In this document: positions 1-7,639 of the stretch, piece by piece
How the letters are laid out: each line of letters opens with the position of its first letter
How positions within the stretch are numbered: the first letter of the stretch is position 1
Origin: Opitutaceae bacterium
Lineage (GTDB): Bacteria > Verrucomicrobiota > Verrucomicrobiia > Opitutales > Opitutaceae
Direction of reading: 5' to 3'
Length of the DNA stretch: 64,000 nucleotides
Assembly: GCA_016794625.1 (NCBI GenBank)
Contig: JAEUGY010000103.1
Location: forward strand, 62,001 to 126,000
Position numbers and translations under genes: made by a program
The notes under the pieces: model-generated
Told to the model about the DNA's origin: nothing
Seen by the model: only the letters and a program-made list of their open reading frames with translations
Databases searched by the model: none

Positions 1-939
1 CGAGTCAGCCACCGATTGGAAGGTCGCCGGCGCATACACGCCCGCGGTGACCAGCTCGGCCAGCGTGCTGCGGGTGGCCGCGGTACCGGTCGGCACACGC
101 TCCCGGGGAGCATTCACGCCGGTGGCTAGAAAGTGCGTCGGAAACGCAGTGCCCTGCCCCACCGCGCCGGAAATACCGGCGGTGCGCCCAATGATCCGTC
201 CCGAGAAGCTCCGATCCTTCTGGAGCAACGGTTCCGTTTTGGACCAGGTGGCGGATACGGTCGCGCTGACCCGATCGTTGTTGGCTCCGACCAAGGCATA
301 GCCGGATTGCTCGGAGTACCCTCCCTTGGCGACGCCATAGCGGAAGCCCGCCTCGCCCCCGTTCATGTTCTTGCGCAGAATGATGTTGATCACGCCGCCC
401 ACCGCATCCGAACCGTAAATGGCGGAGGCACCGTCCGTCAGCACTTCGAGGCGCTCGATCGCCGCGACCGGGATGAGGTTGAGATCGACGAAGTTACGAC
501 CACCGCGGCCGTTCGCACCGCTCGTGGCGACACGACGCCCGTTGATCAAGACGAGCGTATCGAGGTTGCGGAGGGATCCTTGGGATCCACCCAACGTGGA
601 ATTGCCACCGACATTGGCATTGGTATTGCCGAGGTTTCCATTGCCGGCGAAGAACGGCAGACGCTTGCGGATGACCTCCAGCAAGTTCGCGTTAATGCCG
701 GTCTTGTCGATCTGAGTCTGGCCGATGACGGTCACAGGCACGGCGACCGCGTCGGAGGCCGTCGGGATGTTCGAACCGGTGACAACGAACTTCTCCAATT
801 GCGTGACCTCTTCCTTAATCTGAGGAGCAGGTGCCGCAGTCTGACCGCTGACACCGCTGGTCACGACCAACGTCGCGAGGGCTCCGGGGAACATGCCCCG
901 CAGACACCGTCGAACGCCTGAGTGTAGTTTTCGATTCAT
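1..939 (-). CDS. TonB-dependent receptor, N-terminal 313 residues (gene runs off the left edge)
   Basis: The reverse strand from the ATG at 939 is open to base 1, so only the signal peptide, plug and first barrel strands are present. The N-terminus has a basic start and a hydrophobic stretch ending near 'SGQTAAP'. It is followed by the plug opening 'LEKFVVTGSNIP', typical of Opitutaceae receptors. The plug continues with 'LINGRRV', 'IERLEVLTDGASAIYGSDA' and 'GGVINII', the usual plug core. This is an outer-membrane active transporter powered by TonB/ExbBD. The substrate cannot be told from this part. It is transcribed divergently from efp, and its upstream region carries several inverted repeats. 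The stop codon lies outside the window, so intactness is unknown. Confidence 0.93.
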   Translation of the reverse strand, partial: MNRKLHSGVRRCLRGMFPGALATLVVTSGVSGQTAAPAPQIKEEVTQLEKFVVTGSNIPTASDAVAVPVTVIGQTQIDKTGINANLLEVIRKRLPFFAGNGNLGNTNANVGGNSTLGGSQGSLRNLDTLVLINGRRVATSGANGRGGRNFVDLNLIPVAAIERLEVLTDGASAIYGSDAVGGVINIILRKNMNGGEAGFRYGVAKGGYSEQSGYALVGANNDRVSATVSATWSKTEPLLQKDRSFSGRIIGRTAGISGAVGQGTAFPTHFLATGVNAPRERVPTGTAATRSTLAELVTAGVYAPATFQSVADS

Positions 940-978
940 GGTTTGGGTCTGTGTACTTATGGGTTGGTGGGTTGGTAA

Positions 979-1082
979 CGCATCCGTAACTTTATCAGTA
1001 CAAACGTTACGCTGTTGCGCTTGACGACCAACGAAGTCACGGATGCGCCGATCTTCAACTTTTGTGCGACGAAAAATTGAAG
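979..1082. promoter_or_regulatory. Nested inverted repeats upstream of the TonB receptor gene
   Basis: The 242 bp between the receptor start (939) and efp (1182) is visibly AT-richer than the rest. It holds three inverted repeats: CGCATCCGT (979-987) with ACGGATGCG (1039-1047); CGTAAC (985-990) with GTTACG (1006-1011); and CTTCAACTTTT (1053-1063) with AAAAATTGAAG (1072-1082), one mismatch and an 8-nt loop. The first two share bases and are mutually exclusive as RNA structures. They lie in the probable leader or promoter of the leftward receptor gene. They could be operators or a structured 5' leader. I see no cobalamin or other known riboswitch consensus. Confidence 0.35.
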
Positions 1083-1112
1083 AAGCTGTGACGGCCTCGT
1101 GTGGTCGATTTC

Positions 1113-1142
1113 TTGACACACCCCGCCCCAGCTGATTATTCC
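1113..1142 (+). promoter_or_regulatory. Candidate sigma70-type promoter for efp
   Basis: A perfect -35 hexamer TTGACA (1113-1118) is followed after 18 nt by TATTCC (1137-1142), with TTATTC or GATTAT as alternative -10 readings. A start near 1149 would give a leader of roughly 33 nt before the efp ATG at 1182. No Shine-Dalgarno is evident in that leader. This rests only on sequence inspection. Confidence 0.5.
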
Positions 1143-1181
1143 CCTCCCTTTTACCGCTCTCGAACTCGTCACTCTTCGACC

Positions 1182-1739
1182 ATGCCCGCAGCCAACGACA
1201 TCCGAAAAGGCCAAGTCATCAAATTCAATGGCGAACCCCACCTCGTCATGGAAACCCAGCACCGGACCCCGGGGAACCTTCGGGCCTTTGTGCAGATCAA
1301 GATGCGCAATCTGCGGTATGGGAAGGCTTTGGACCAACGCTTCGCCTCCACGGAAGCGATTGAAGTGCTCCCCACCGATCGTCGTACGCTGGAGTTCAGC
1401 TATGCGGATCGCGGTACCTTCGCCTTCATCGACCCCGAGACCTTTGATCAAATTGAACTGAGCTCGGAGACGCTGGGCGAAGTGAAGAACTACCTCACGC
1501 CGGGCGGTAAGGTCGACGTTCTTTTCGTCGACGAAAAAGCCCTCTCCGTCGACCTTCCCTCCACGGTCACCTTGAAAATCACCGAGAGCGCGGACGGCGT
1601 GAAAGGCGACACGGCGAGCAATGTGCAGAAACCCGCCGTGCTCGAGACGGGCCTGGTCATTCACGTTCCCCTGTTCATCAAGGAAGGTGAGTTGGTCCGC
1701 GTCAGCACGATCGACGGCACCTACCTGGGCCGCGCCTGA
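1182..1739 (+). CDS. efp: Elongation factor P, variant with Asn at the loop tip
   Basis: The product is 185 aa, the normal EF-P length, with the three-domain layout: N-terminal KOW-like domain, central OB domain, and C-terminal OB domain with 'GDTASNVQKPA' and 'TGLVIHVPLFI'. EF-P enters the ribosomal E site and relieves stalling at proline runs. The ATG at 1182 ('MPAANDIRKGQ') is chosen because the upstream open frame has no EF-P homology. The domain I loop reads 'TPGNLRAF' where E. coli has 'KPGKGQAF'. The residue normally modified (Lys34 in E. coli, Arg32 in Pseudomonas) is therefore Asn32, which EpmA or EarP could not modify. The C-terminal domain has a YeiP-like 'TGLVI.VP' stretch, but overall it reads as EF-P. 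A strong terminator follows. Confidence 0.95.
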   Translation: MPAANDIRKGQVIKFNGEPHLVMETQHRTPGNLRAFVQIKMRNLRYGKALDQRFASTEAIEVLPTDRRTLEFSYADRGTFAFIDPETFDQIELSSETLGEVKNYLTPGGKVDVLFVDEKALSVDLPSTVTLKITESADGVKGDTASNVQKPAVLETGLVIHVPLFIKEGELVRVSTIDGTYLGRA

Positions 1740-1766
1740 ACGAGCAGGTCAAACCTTCGAAACGAA

Positions 1767-1792
1767 CCCGCGGCCAACGCCGCGGGTTTTTT
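1767..1792 (+). terminator. Rho-independent terminator of efp
   Basis: The 8-bp GC stem CCCGCGGC (1767-1774) / GCCGCGGG (1779-1786) has a 4-nt loop and is followed directly by six T residues (1787-1792). It begins 27 nt after the efp stop codon. Confidence 0.9.
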
Positions 1793-1833
1793 GTGGCCAC
1801 CGTCGGCGGAGCCGATGGTGGCCACAAAAAAAA
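1787..1833. terminator. Central bidirectional hairpin between efp and the deoA-like gene
   Basis: GTGGCCACCGTCGGC (1793-1807) pairs with GCCGATGGTGGCCAC (1811-1825) over 15 bp with one G-T wobble and a 3-nt loop. The hairpin is flanked by six T on the left and eight A on the right, so it can act as a terminator in both directions. It sits between the two unidirectional terminators of the convergent genes. Confidence 0.8.
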
Positions 1834-1854
1834 GCCGGCCCTGAAGGGCCGGCT
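1826..1854 (-). terminator. Rho-independent terminator of the deoA-like gene
   Basis: GCCGGCCCT (1834-1842) and AGGGCCGGC (1845-1853) form a GC-rich stem. On the minus strand it is followed by eight T residues (complement of 1826-1833). It lies 45 nt past the deoA-like stop codon. Confidence 0.88.
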
Positions 1855-1898
1855 GAAAGCGGAGGGTGCGTCGCGGGTCGGACCAGCGAGACGGTGAC

Positions 1899-3242
1899 TC
1901 AGGCCACCCGCTCGACCACCAACGGCGGAGGCGTCGGGCGCTTCGGGGCCAGCCGGTAGGCGTCCTTGAAGTAATTCAGAGCCTGCTCCAGCTTCGATTC
2001 ATCGTTGTAGTGAATCATCATCAGCGGTTCGCCCTGCTTGACCTGGGTGCCCACCTTGCGGATTTCCGAGACACCGACCGAATAGTCGATCTTGTCGCCC
2101 TCATGCGCATGGCCCGCACCCAGCAGGTGCACGCCGTGCGCAATCATCGCGGCATTGATCGTGTGTACGTATCCACGTTTCGGTGCCGGGAGCTTGCGGA
2201 TGTGTTTGGCCTGCGGGAATTTCTCCGGGTGGTCAATGTAGCTGGTGTCACCACCCTGCGCCTTGACCAGTTCCTTCAATTTTTCGAGCGCCGAACCATC
2301 TGTCAAATGGCGTTCCACGGTCTGCTTGGCCGACAGGGTCGAGCCCGCCACACCGGCGAGACGCACGATCTCCATGCCGAGCTTGAGCACCAATTCCTTG
2401 ATGTCCTCGGGGCCACCACCCTTGAGCAGTTGGATGGCTTCCTTGACCTCGAGAGCCGTGCCGACGGTATCGCCGAGCGGCTGATTCATGTCCGTGACCA
2501 ACGCCACGCAGCGTCGCTTCATCGAACGGCCCACCCGGGTCATGGAACGCGCCAGTTGTTTGGCCTGCTCCAGGTCCTTGATGAACGAACCGTTGCCCCA
2601 CTTGACGTCGATGACCAGGCCTTCCGATCCCTCGGCGAGCTTCTTCGAAAGGACGGATCCCGTGATGAGGGGAAGGCTGGGAATGGTGCCGGTTTCCTTG
2701 CGCAGCTCGTAGAGCTTCGCGTCGGCCGGAGCGAGCTCCTTGGACTGGGCGATGATAGCCCCGTTGATGCGCGCCAGCTGACTGACAAACTGCTCGTTGG
2801 TCAGGTTGCCCTTGAATCCAGGAATGGAGGCCAGCTTGTCCAACGTATTGATCACGTAATCATGCTCAACGCTGCACATCATCGGCACGACCACCCCGGC
2901 CGCCATGGCCAGCGGAACCAGAACCAAGGCCGTCTTGTCGCCAATGCCACCTGTCGCAAACTTGTCGATTTTCGGCTTCGCAATGCCCGAAAGGTCAATC
3001 ACCTCTCCCGAAAGCATCATCTCCTCGGTCAGGTCAGCCGTCTCCTGCGCCGACATGCCTTGGAAGTAAATGGCCATGGCCAATGCGGCCAGTTGATGCT
3101 TGGGCATCTCTCCATCCAAGGTGCTATCGACGATGTATCGGATTTCGTCTTTGTTAAACTCGCCGCCATCGCGCTTCTTTTCGATGAGAAACTCAAAGGT
3201 AGGCTTGATAAACCTCCGAGGAGGAATGTTGCGTTTCGTCAT
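1899..3242 (-). CDS. Thymidine/pyrimidine-nucleoside phosphorylase family protein with an altered active site
   Basis: The 447-aa product aligns over its length with DeoA/Pdp: N-terminal helical domain, central glycosyltransferase-3 domain ('DKFATGGIGDKTAL', 'LPLITGSVLSKKLAEG', 'VTDMNQPLGDTVG') and the C-terminal PYNP domain ('VHTINAAMIAHG'). DeoA releases base and deoxyribose 1-phosphate from nucleosides. The Arg, Ser and Lys equivalent to E. coli R171, S186 and K190 are present. The phosphate and catalytic positions of the KHSTGG and SGRGLGHTGGT motifs are not: His85 becomes Phe95, Ser86 Ala96, Ser95 Ala105, and the SGRG segment reads 'CSVEHDYVIN' (123-132). Either it uses another mechanism or substrate, or it is a divergent clade enzyme. 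The start at 3242 begins 'MTKRNIPPRR'; an upstream Met is possible. Confidence 0.85.
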   Translation of the reverse strand: MTKRNIPPRRFIKPTFEFLIEKKRDGGEFNKDEIRYIVDSTLDGEMPKHQLAALAMAIYFQGMSAQETADLTEEMMLSGEVIDLSGIAKPKIDKFATGGIGDKTALVLVPLAMAAGVVVPMMCSVEHDYVINTLDKLASIPGFKGNLTNEQFVSQLARINGAIIAQSKELAPADAKLYELRKETGTIPSLPLITGSVLSKKLAEGSEGLVIDVKWGNGSFIKDLEQAKQLARSMTRVGRSMKRRCVALVTDMNQPLGDTVGTALEVKEAIQLLKGGGPEDIKELVLKLGMEIVRLAGVAGSTLSAKQTVERHLTDGSALEKLKELVKAQGGDTSYIDHPEKFPQAKHIRKLPAPKRGYVHTINAAMIAHGVHLLGAGHAHEGDKIDYSVGVSEIRKVGTQVKQGEPLMMIHYNDESKLEQALNYFKDAYRLAPKRPTPPPLVVERVA

Positions 3243-3420
3243 TGTACAGTGTGAATAACTCGTCGCGGCCCGTGGGCCGGAAAAGTTTACGAGCAAACCC
3301 ACCGTGCTTGTTTTGTCGAGCCTGAAGTGGCCCGGAAGCGGGACGTTTTGTCACTCCCGCCCGTGGAGGGCCACCGAGATCTCACTTGCCGGACCGGGCG
3401 CGGGCGACTGTGCTGTTGCC

Positions 3421-5178
3421 ATGCATGTCTCCTTCCAGATCGCTGCCGACCTGAACCGGGCGGTGACCTCAGCCGCCTTGCAGGCGGGCTTCGATCCCGC
3501 CGGGTTCTCGGCAGAAATCCGCACGGCCGACCCTCGGCACGGAGATTTCCAAGCCAATGGTGTGCTTGGCTATGCCAAGGCGCGCAAACTCAATCCCCGC
3601 GCGGTGGCGGAGCAACTGGTCGCGGCCTTGGCCCCCTCCATGGAGGGCCTCTGCGACCTTTCGATCGCGGGTCCGGGGTTTATTAATTTCCGCCTCAAAC
3701 CCGACGTGCTGCTCCAGTGGTTGGGGCGTTACGGCACCGTTGAAATGCTGCGCAGCGGCGCGTCCGCCCTCCATCAGGGACAGCGCTATGTCGTTGACTT
3801 CAGCTCACCCAATACCGCCAAACAACTGCACGTAGGCCACATCCGCGGCATGGTGATTGGTGAGGCCATTTGCCGAATGCTGGCCTTTTGCGGCGCCTCG
3901 GTCGTGCGTGACAACCATATTGGCGACTGGGGCACGCAGTTCGGCAAGCTGATCTGGGGCTACAAACACCTGCGCAATGACGAGGCCCTGGCCACCGATC
4001 CGCTTGAGGAGCTCGAACGGCTGTACAAGGCGGCCGATGCGGCGACAAAAGCGGACCCGGCGGTGCTGGAGGCCGCGCGAGCCGAACTGGTCAAGCTGCA
4101 GGCCGGGGATCGGGAGAACCTGGAGCTGTGGCAGCGCATCAACGCGATCAGCTCCGGCGCCTTCACCGAGATTTACCGCAAACTCGACATTCACTTTGAC
4201 CACCAATTGGGCGAAAGCTTCTACAACGACCGTCTCAACCCGGTCTACGAAGAGCTGACCCGACTCGGTCTGGCCGAGATTTCAGAAGGCGCCCTGGTCG
4301 TTTTTCACCCCGAACATCCGCGGTTCAAGACCCAGCCCTTCATCATCCGCAAATCCGATGGCGCGGCGAACTACGCCTCGACCGATCTGGCCACCATGCT
4401 CTACCGGACGGAGCACTTCCAGGCGGACGCCATCGTGATTCTGACCGATGCCCGGCAGTCGGATCATTTCGAACAACTTTGGCTCACCACCCAGAAATGG
4501 TTCGGGATGACCCAGCGACGCCTGCCCCGCTTCGAACACGTATCCTTCGGCTCCATCCTTGGAGAGGACGGCAAGGCGATCAAGACGCGCTCTGGGGATC
4601 CGATCCGGCTCAAGGCACTGCTCGCGGAGGCCGAGGATCGGGCGTTGACGCTCGTGAACGAAAAGTCCCCCGAACTGTCGGAGGCCGAACGCAAGGACAT
4701 CGCCGCCGCCGTCGGCATCGGGGCGGTCCGGTATGCGGATCTCTCGCAGAATCGGAGCAGCGACTACGTTTTCGCTTGGGAGAAGATCCTCTCGCTCGAA
4801 GGCAATACCGCCCCCTACCTGCTCTACGCGGTGGCCCGCATCCACTCGATCTTCCGCAAACAAGGCATCGAGGGTCCGACCGAAGCGTTGTTTGCCAACG
4901 CCACCCCTCCGGAAACGGAGACCGAACTGGCGCTCGCGCGCAAGCTCGTCGGATTCGCCAGCACCTTGGAGCTCACCACCCAGCAGCTGCGTCCGCATTT
5001 CCTTTGCACCTACCTGTACGAACTGGCGGGAGCCTACAGCGCGTTCTACGCCGCCGACAAGGTCTTGGTCGACGCCGAGCCAGTGCGCGCGCGCCGTCTG
5101 CTCCTGTGCGCTCGCACCCTGCTGGTGTTGGAATCGGGTCTTTCCTTGCTGGGCCTGCGCACCCTTCAGCGCATGTAG
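3421..5178 (+). CDS. argS: Arginyl-tRNA synthetase
   Basis: This 585-aa class I synthetase charges tRNA-Arg with arginine. It has the N-terminal additional domain that binds the tRNA D-loop (residues about 1-100), the HIGH motif as 'HVGH' at 137-140 preceded by 'SSPNTAK', the Rossmann core with 'DNHIGDWGTQFGKL', and a degenerate KMSKS loop 'KTRSG' near residue 388. That loop is usual for ArgRS. The C-terminal DALR anticodon-binding domain ends in 'LGLRTLQRM'. The ATG at 3421 is chosen because it starts the N-domain; the longer open frame upstream has no homology. It is divergent from the deoA-like gene with a 178-bp spacer. Confidence 0.97.
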   Translation: MHVSFQIAADLNRAVTSAALQAGFDPAGFSAEIRTADPRHGDFQANGVLGYAKARKLNPRAVAEQLVAALAPSMEGLCDLSIAGPGFINFRLKPDVLLQWLGRYGTVEMLRSGASALHQGQRYVVDFSSPNTAKQLHVGHIRGMVIGEAICRMLAFCGASVVRDNHIGDWGTQFGKLIWGYKHLRNDEALATDPLEELERLYKAADAATKADPAVLEAARAELVKLQAGDRENLELWQRINAISSGAFTEIYRKLDIHFDHQLGESFYNDRLNPVYEELTRLGLAEISEGALVVFHPEHPRFKTQPFIIRKSDGAANYASTDLATMLYRTEHFQADAIVILTDARQSDHFEQLWLTTQKWFGMTQRRLPRFEHVSFGSILGEDGKAIKTRSGDPIRLKALLAEAEDRALTLVNEKSPELSEAERKDIAAAVGIGAVRYADLSQNRSSDYVFAWEKILSLEGNTAPYLLYAVARIHSIFRKQGIEGPTEALFANATPPETETELALARKLVGFASTLELTTQQLRPHFLCTYLYELAGAYSAFYAADKVLVDAEPVRARRLLLCARTLLVLESGLSLLGLRTLQRM

Positions 5179-5253
5179 CCGCGGTCGCTGGAAACAACGG
5201 ATCCAAAACAACCTTGCCGCTGCGCCCGCGTTCAAACACGCTCTGACCGAACC

Positions 5254-6009
5254 ATGGCCACGCAGGAGTTTTACATCCGCGCCGCAACTGAAACCGACGC
5301 CCGCGGACCGTTCACGCTGGAACAACTCATTACGTTGGCGGAGGCCGGGCAAGTCACCCCCGAAACGCTCTACTACGAGGCGACCACGGAGCAATGGGCG
5401 GCCATCGACTCCAATCCCGAGGTCAAGGCTTCCCTCTTTCCCGACAAAAAGCGCCTGAAGGTGAAGGCGCGGGAGGTCGCAAAGAATCCGGCCGCCGCGG
5501 ACAAGGCGAGCAGCGCCATCACCGTCAACGACATGCTGGCTGCCGCGGAAGGCAAGACCCACGACACCGCCGACAAAGCGGATCCGATGGTCATGCAGCT
5601 GCGGGCCGCCCGCATCGGCCTGTGGGCCGTCATTCTTCTGTTGCTCGCCAGCTGCGCCTCGCTGGTCCTGGCACCTCCGGCGGTGGATTTCCTGATCGAA
5701 AAGAATTACCCGAAGTTTTTCACCCATCCGTTCGCGCTGCTGGGAGCCCTCGATCTGGTGCTCGCCCTGCTGCTCGGGCTGCAGATGGTCACCGTGTATC
5801 CATTCGTTCGCTTCCGCGCGATCCTTGGGCTGGGCTTCCTCGGCTTTGTCTTCTGGTCCCAGGGGGAGACGGTGCCGATCATCGCCGTGGGTCTGGCCTC
5901 GGCCGGAATCTACTTCTGCACCATCTTCATTTCCTATCTGCCGCTCGCCGTCGCCGTCGCCGTCGGATTTTCCGGAGCCGCCGGATTCGCGTACTACATG
6001 TTGGCCTAG
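5254..6009 (+). CDS. GYF_2 (DUF4339) domain membrane protein
   Basis: The product is 251 aa. Residues 1-60 form a GYF_2/DUF4339 module ('EFYIRAATETDARGPFTLEQL', then 'LYYEATTEQWAAI'), a small domain common in Verrucomicrobiota and Planctomycetota membrane proteins and thought to bind proline-rich peptides. A charged linker follows, then about five hydrophobic segments from residue 110 to the C-terminus. No catalytic motif is seen. It lies 75 bp after argS and 12 bp before the BrkB-family gene, so it is probably co-transcribed with both. Function is unknown. Confidence 0.8.
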   Translation: MATQEFYIRAATETDARGPFTLEQLITLAEAGQVTPETLYYEATTEQWAAIDSNPEVKASLFPDKKRLKVKAREVAKNPAAADKASSAITVNDMLAAAEGKTHDTADKADPMVMQLRAARIGLWAVILLLLASCASLVLAPPAVDFLIEKNYPKFFTHPFALLGALDLVLALLLGLQMVTVYPFVRFRAILGLGFLGFVFWSQGETVPIIAVGLASAGIYFCTIFISYLPLAVAVAVGFSGAAGFAYYMLA

Positions 6010-6021
6010 GCGTTGGTCCCG

Positions 6022-7536
6022 ATGCAGTCCTTGGCCACACGGTGGGGCACGCTCTGCTACTTCCTGCAGGTCAAGATCTGGCAGTCGCAGTACCTGAAGG
6101 ATGTCTCCTTCCGCGGTCGCGCCTACGCGGTCATCCGGGTCATCTCCATCACGGTCTCCGGTTTGATTGAAACCAAGGCCGCCAGCCGGGCCGCGGCGCT
6201 GAGCTTCAGTTCCTTGCTGGGGCTGGGTCCGCTGATTTCCATCGCGGTGCTGGTCGCCGGGTTCGCCCTCGACAAGTCCGATCCGAATTTCGCGGCCAAT
6301 ACGGTGAATCGGTTGATCAGCTACGTCGCCCCACAGCTCGCCCAATACGAACGCATGAAGGCGGCCGAGGCGGCCCAGCAGAGCGGAAAAGCCGGCACTC
6401 CCGATGCCCCGGCCGCCAAAATCAATCCGGAGGTTGTCGAAATCATCAACGGCTTGATCGCCGGCTCGCGCAACGGCGCCCTCGGCGTTTTTGGCGTTCT
6501 CGGCTTGATCGTCGTCGTGCTCCAGATGTTCACGTCGGTCGAAACGGTCTTCAATGAAATCTGGGGCGTGCGACGGGGACGGTCCTGGTTGATGCGTCTG
6601 GTCTTCTACTGGACGATCCTGACCTTGGGGGCGGTGCTCTTTTTCGGTGCGGCCACCGGCTTGTCCGCGGGCGCGTTCCTCAACGCCTTCGCCGAGCGAA
6701 TCCCGTATGGGGACAAGGTCCTCAACCTGCTGAAGCTGCTGCTCCCACTGGGTTCCGCCCTGTTGTTCACGGCCATGCTGACGGTGTTCTATCGCGCGAT
6801 CCCCAACACGCGGGTGCAATGGCGGGCGGCGTTCATCGGAGCGGTCGTGGTGGTCCTGCTCATCCTGCTGAACAACTTCCTCGCCTTCCTCTACCTCAAA
6901 CGGGTGCTCGAAGCCCGGAGTCTGTACGGTTCACTGGGCATCGGGCTGGTCCTCATGCTGGGCCTCTACGTGTTCTGGTTCTTTGTCCTGCTCGGCGGGA
7001 CTGTGAGTTACGCGGCTCAGAACGTACACTTCCGCAACAGTCAGGCGGCGTGGAACAGCCTGTCCGAGTCACTGCGGGAGCGGTTGACGTTGGTCGTGCT
7101 GCTCGCGATCGGGCGTCGCTTCGATGCCTGTCTGCCCGCGTGCACCGCTCCTCAATTGAGCGAGTCCCTGAAGGTCCCGACCCAGATCCTGAACGAGTGC
7201 ATCAATCGACTGATCAAGATGCAGCTGGTGACGCCGATCCCGTCCCAGGATGGCGAGGCAATGACGGATTTCCGGTTTCAACCCGCCCGCTCGCTCAATC
7301 GGATCACACTTCGGGAGTTCAAGCGGCGCGACGATGACTTGGGCGACCCGTCCGCCGCCGTCTCATTGACGCACCTCGACCCGATTCTGCAAATTTACGA
7401 CCAGACGATCGACGGCGCTCTGCAGGACGAGCAGTTTTCGCGGCCGCTCGATCAGCTGTTCATCGAACACCCGTTCGAACACCCTTCGTCCAGTCCGACT
7501 CCTCGCATCCCTGAGCCCCGGCCCAATCCGGCCTGA
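6022..7536 (+). CDS. YihY/BrkB family inner-membrane protein
   Basis: The 504-aa product has the six-helix core of the UPF0761/BrkB family: 'ETKAASRAAALSFSSLLGLGPL' (written here in family form), 'EIWGVRRGRSW', 'FYRAIPNTRVQWRAAFIGA' and 'YGSLGIGLVLML'. The family was once called ribonuclease BN or a virulence factor; its true role is unknown. A cytoplasmic extension of about 150 aa follows the last helix. It starts with a winged-helix-like segment ('LSESLKVPTQILNECINRL'), seen in some family members, and ends in a proline-rich tail. The ATG at 6022 is preferred over an in-frame TTG at 6013. It is in tandem with the GYF_2 gene. Confidence 0.88.
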   Translation: MQSLATRWGTLCYFLQVKIWQSQYLKDVSFRGRAYAVIRVISITVSGLIETKAASRAAALSFSSLLGLGPLISIAVLVAGFALDKSDPNFAANTVNRLISYVAPQLAQYERMKAAEAAQQSGKAGTPDAPAAKINPEVVEIINGLIAGSRNGALGVFGVLGLIVVVLQMFTSVETVFNEIWGVRRGRSWLMRLVFYWTILTLGAVLFFGAATGLSAGAFLNAFAERIPYGDKVLNLLKLLLPLGSALLFTAMLTVFYRAIPNTRVQWRAAFIGAVVVVLLILLNNFLAFLYLKRVLEARSLYGSLGIGLVLMLGLYVFWFFVLLGGTVSYAAQNVHFRNSQAAWNSLSESLRERLTLVVLLAIGRRFDACLPACTAPQLSESLKVPTQILNECINRLIKMQLVTPIPSQDGEAMTDFRFQPARSLNRITLREFKRRDDDLGDPSAAVSLTHLDPILQIYDQTIDGALQDEQFSRPLDQLFIEHPFEHPSSSPTPRIPEPRPNPA

Positions 7537-7596
7537 CCCTTCTCCCCTGGTCGGGGCTCCCTGGCTCCACCATCCGGGAACACGCGCGGAGCGCGA

Positions 7597-7624
7597 TTGA
7601 CACCCATCCGGGCCAACGTACCGT
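7597..7624 (+). promoter_or_regulatory. Candidate promoter of the PpiD/SurA-like gene
   Basis: A perfect -35 box TTGACA (7597-7602) is spaced 16 nt from a weak -10, TACCGT (7619-7624). It lies 16 bp before the ATG at 7640, so a start from it would leave a very short leader. Support is the -35 match and its position only. Confidence 0.35.
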
Positions 7625-7639
7625 CGTCCGCTTTACTCC

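Noticed and set aside
940..1112. Cobalamin or other known riboswitch upstream of the TonB receptor
   Set aside because: I looked for the B12-box and similar conserved segments on the minus strand and found none.
4282..6819. An 845-aa open frame on the minus strand
   Set aside because: It lies antisense to argS, the GYF_2 gene and the BrkB gene, is rich in Arg, Gly, Gln and His with no domain, and is an artefact of high GC.
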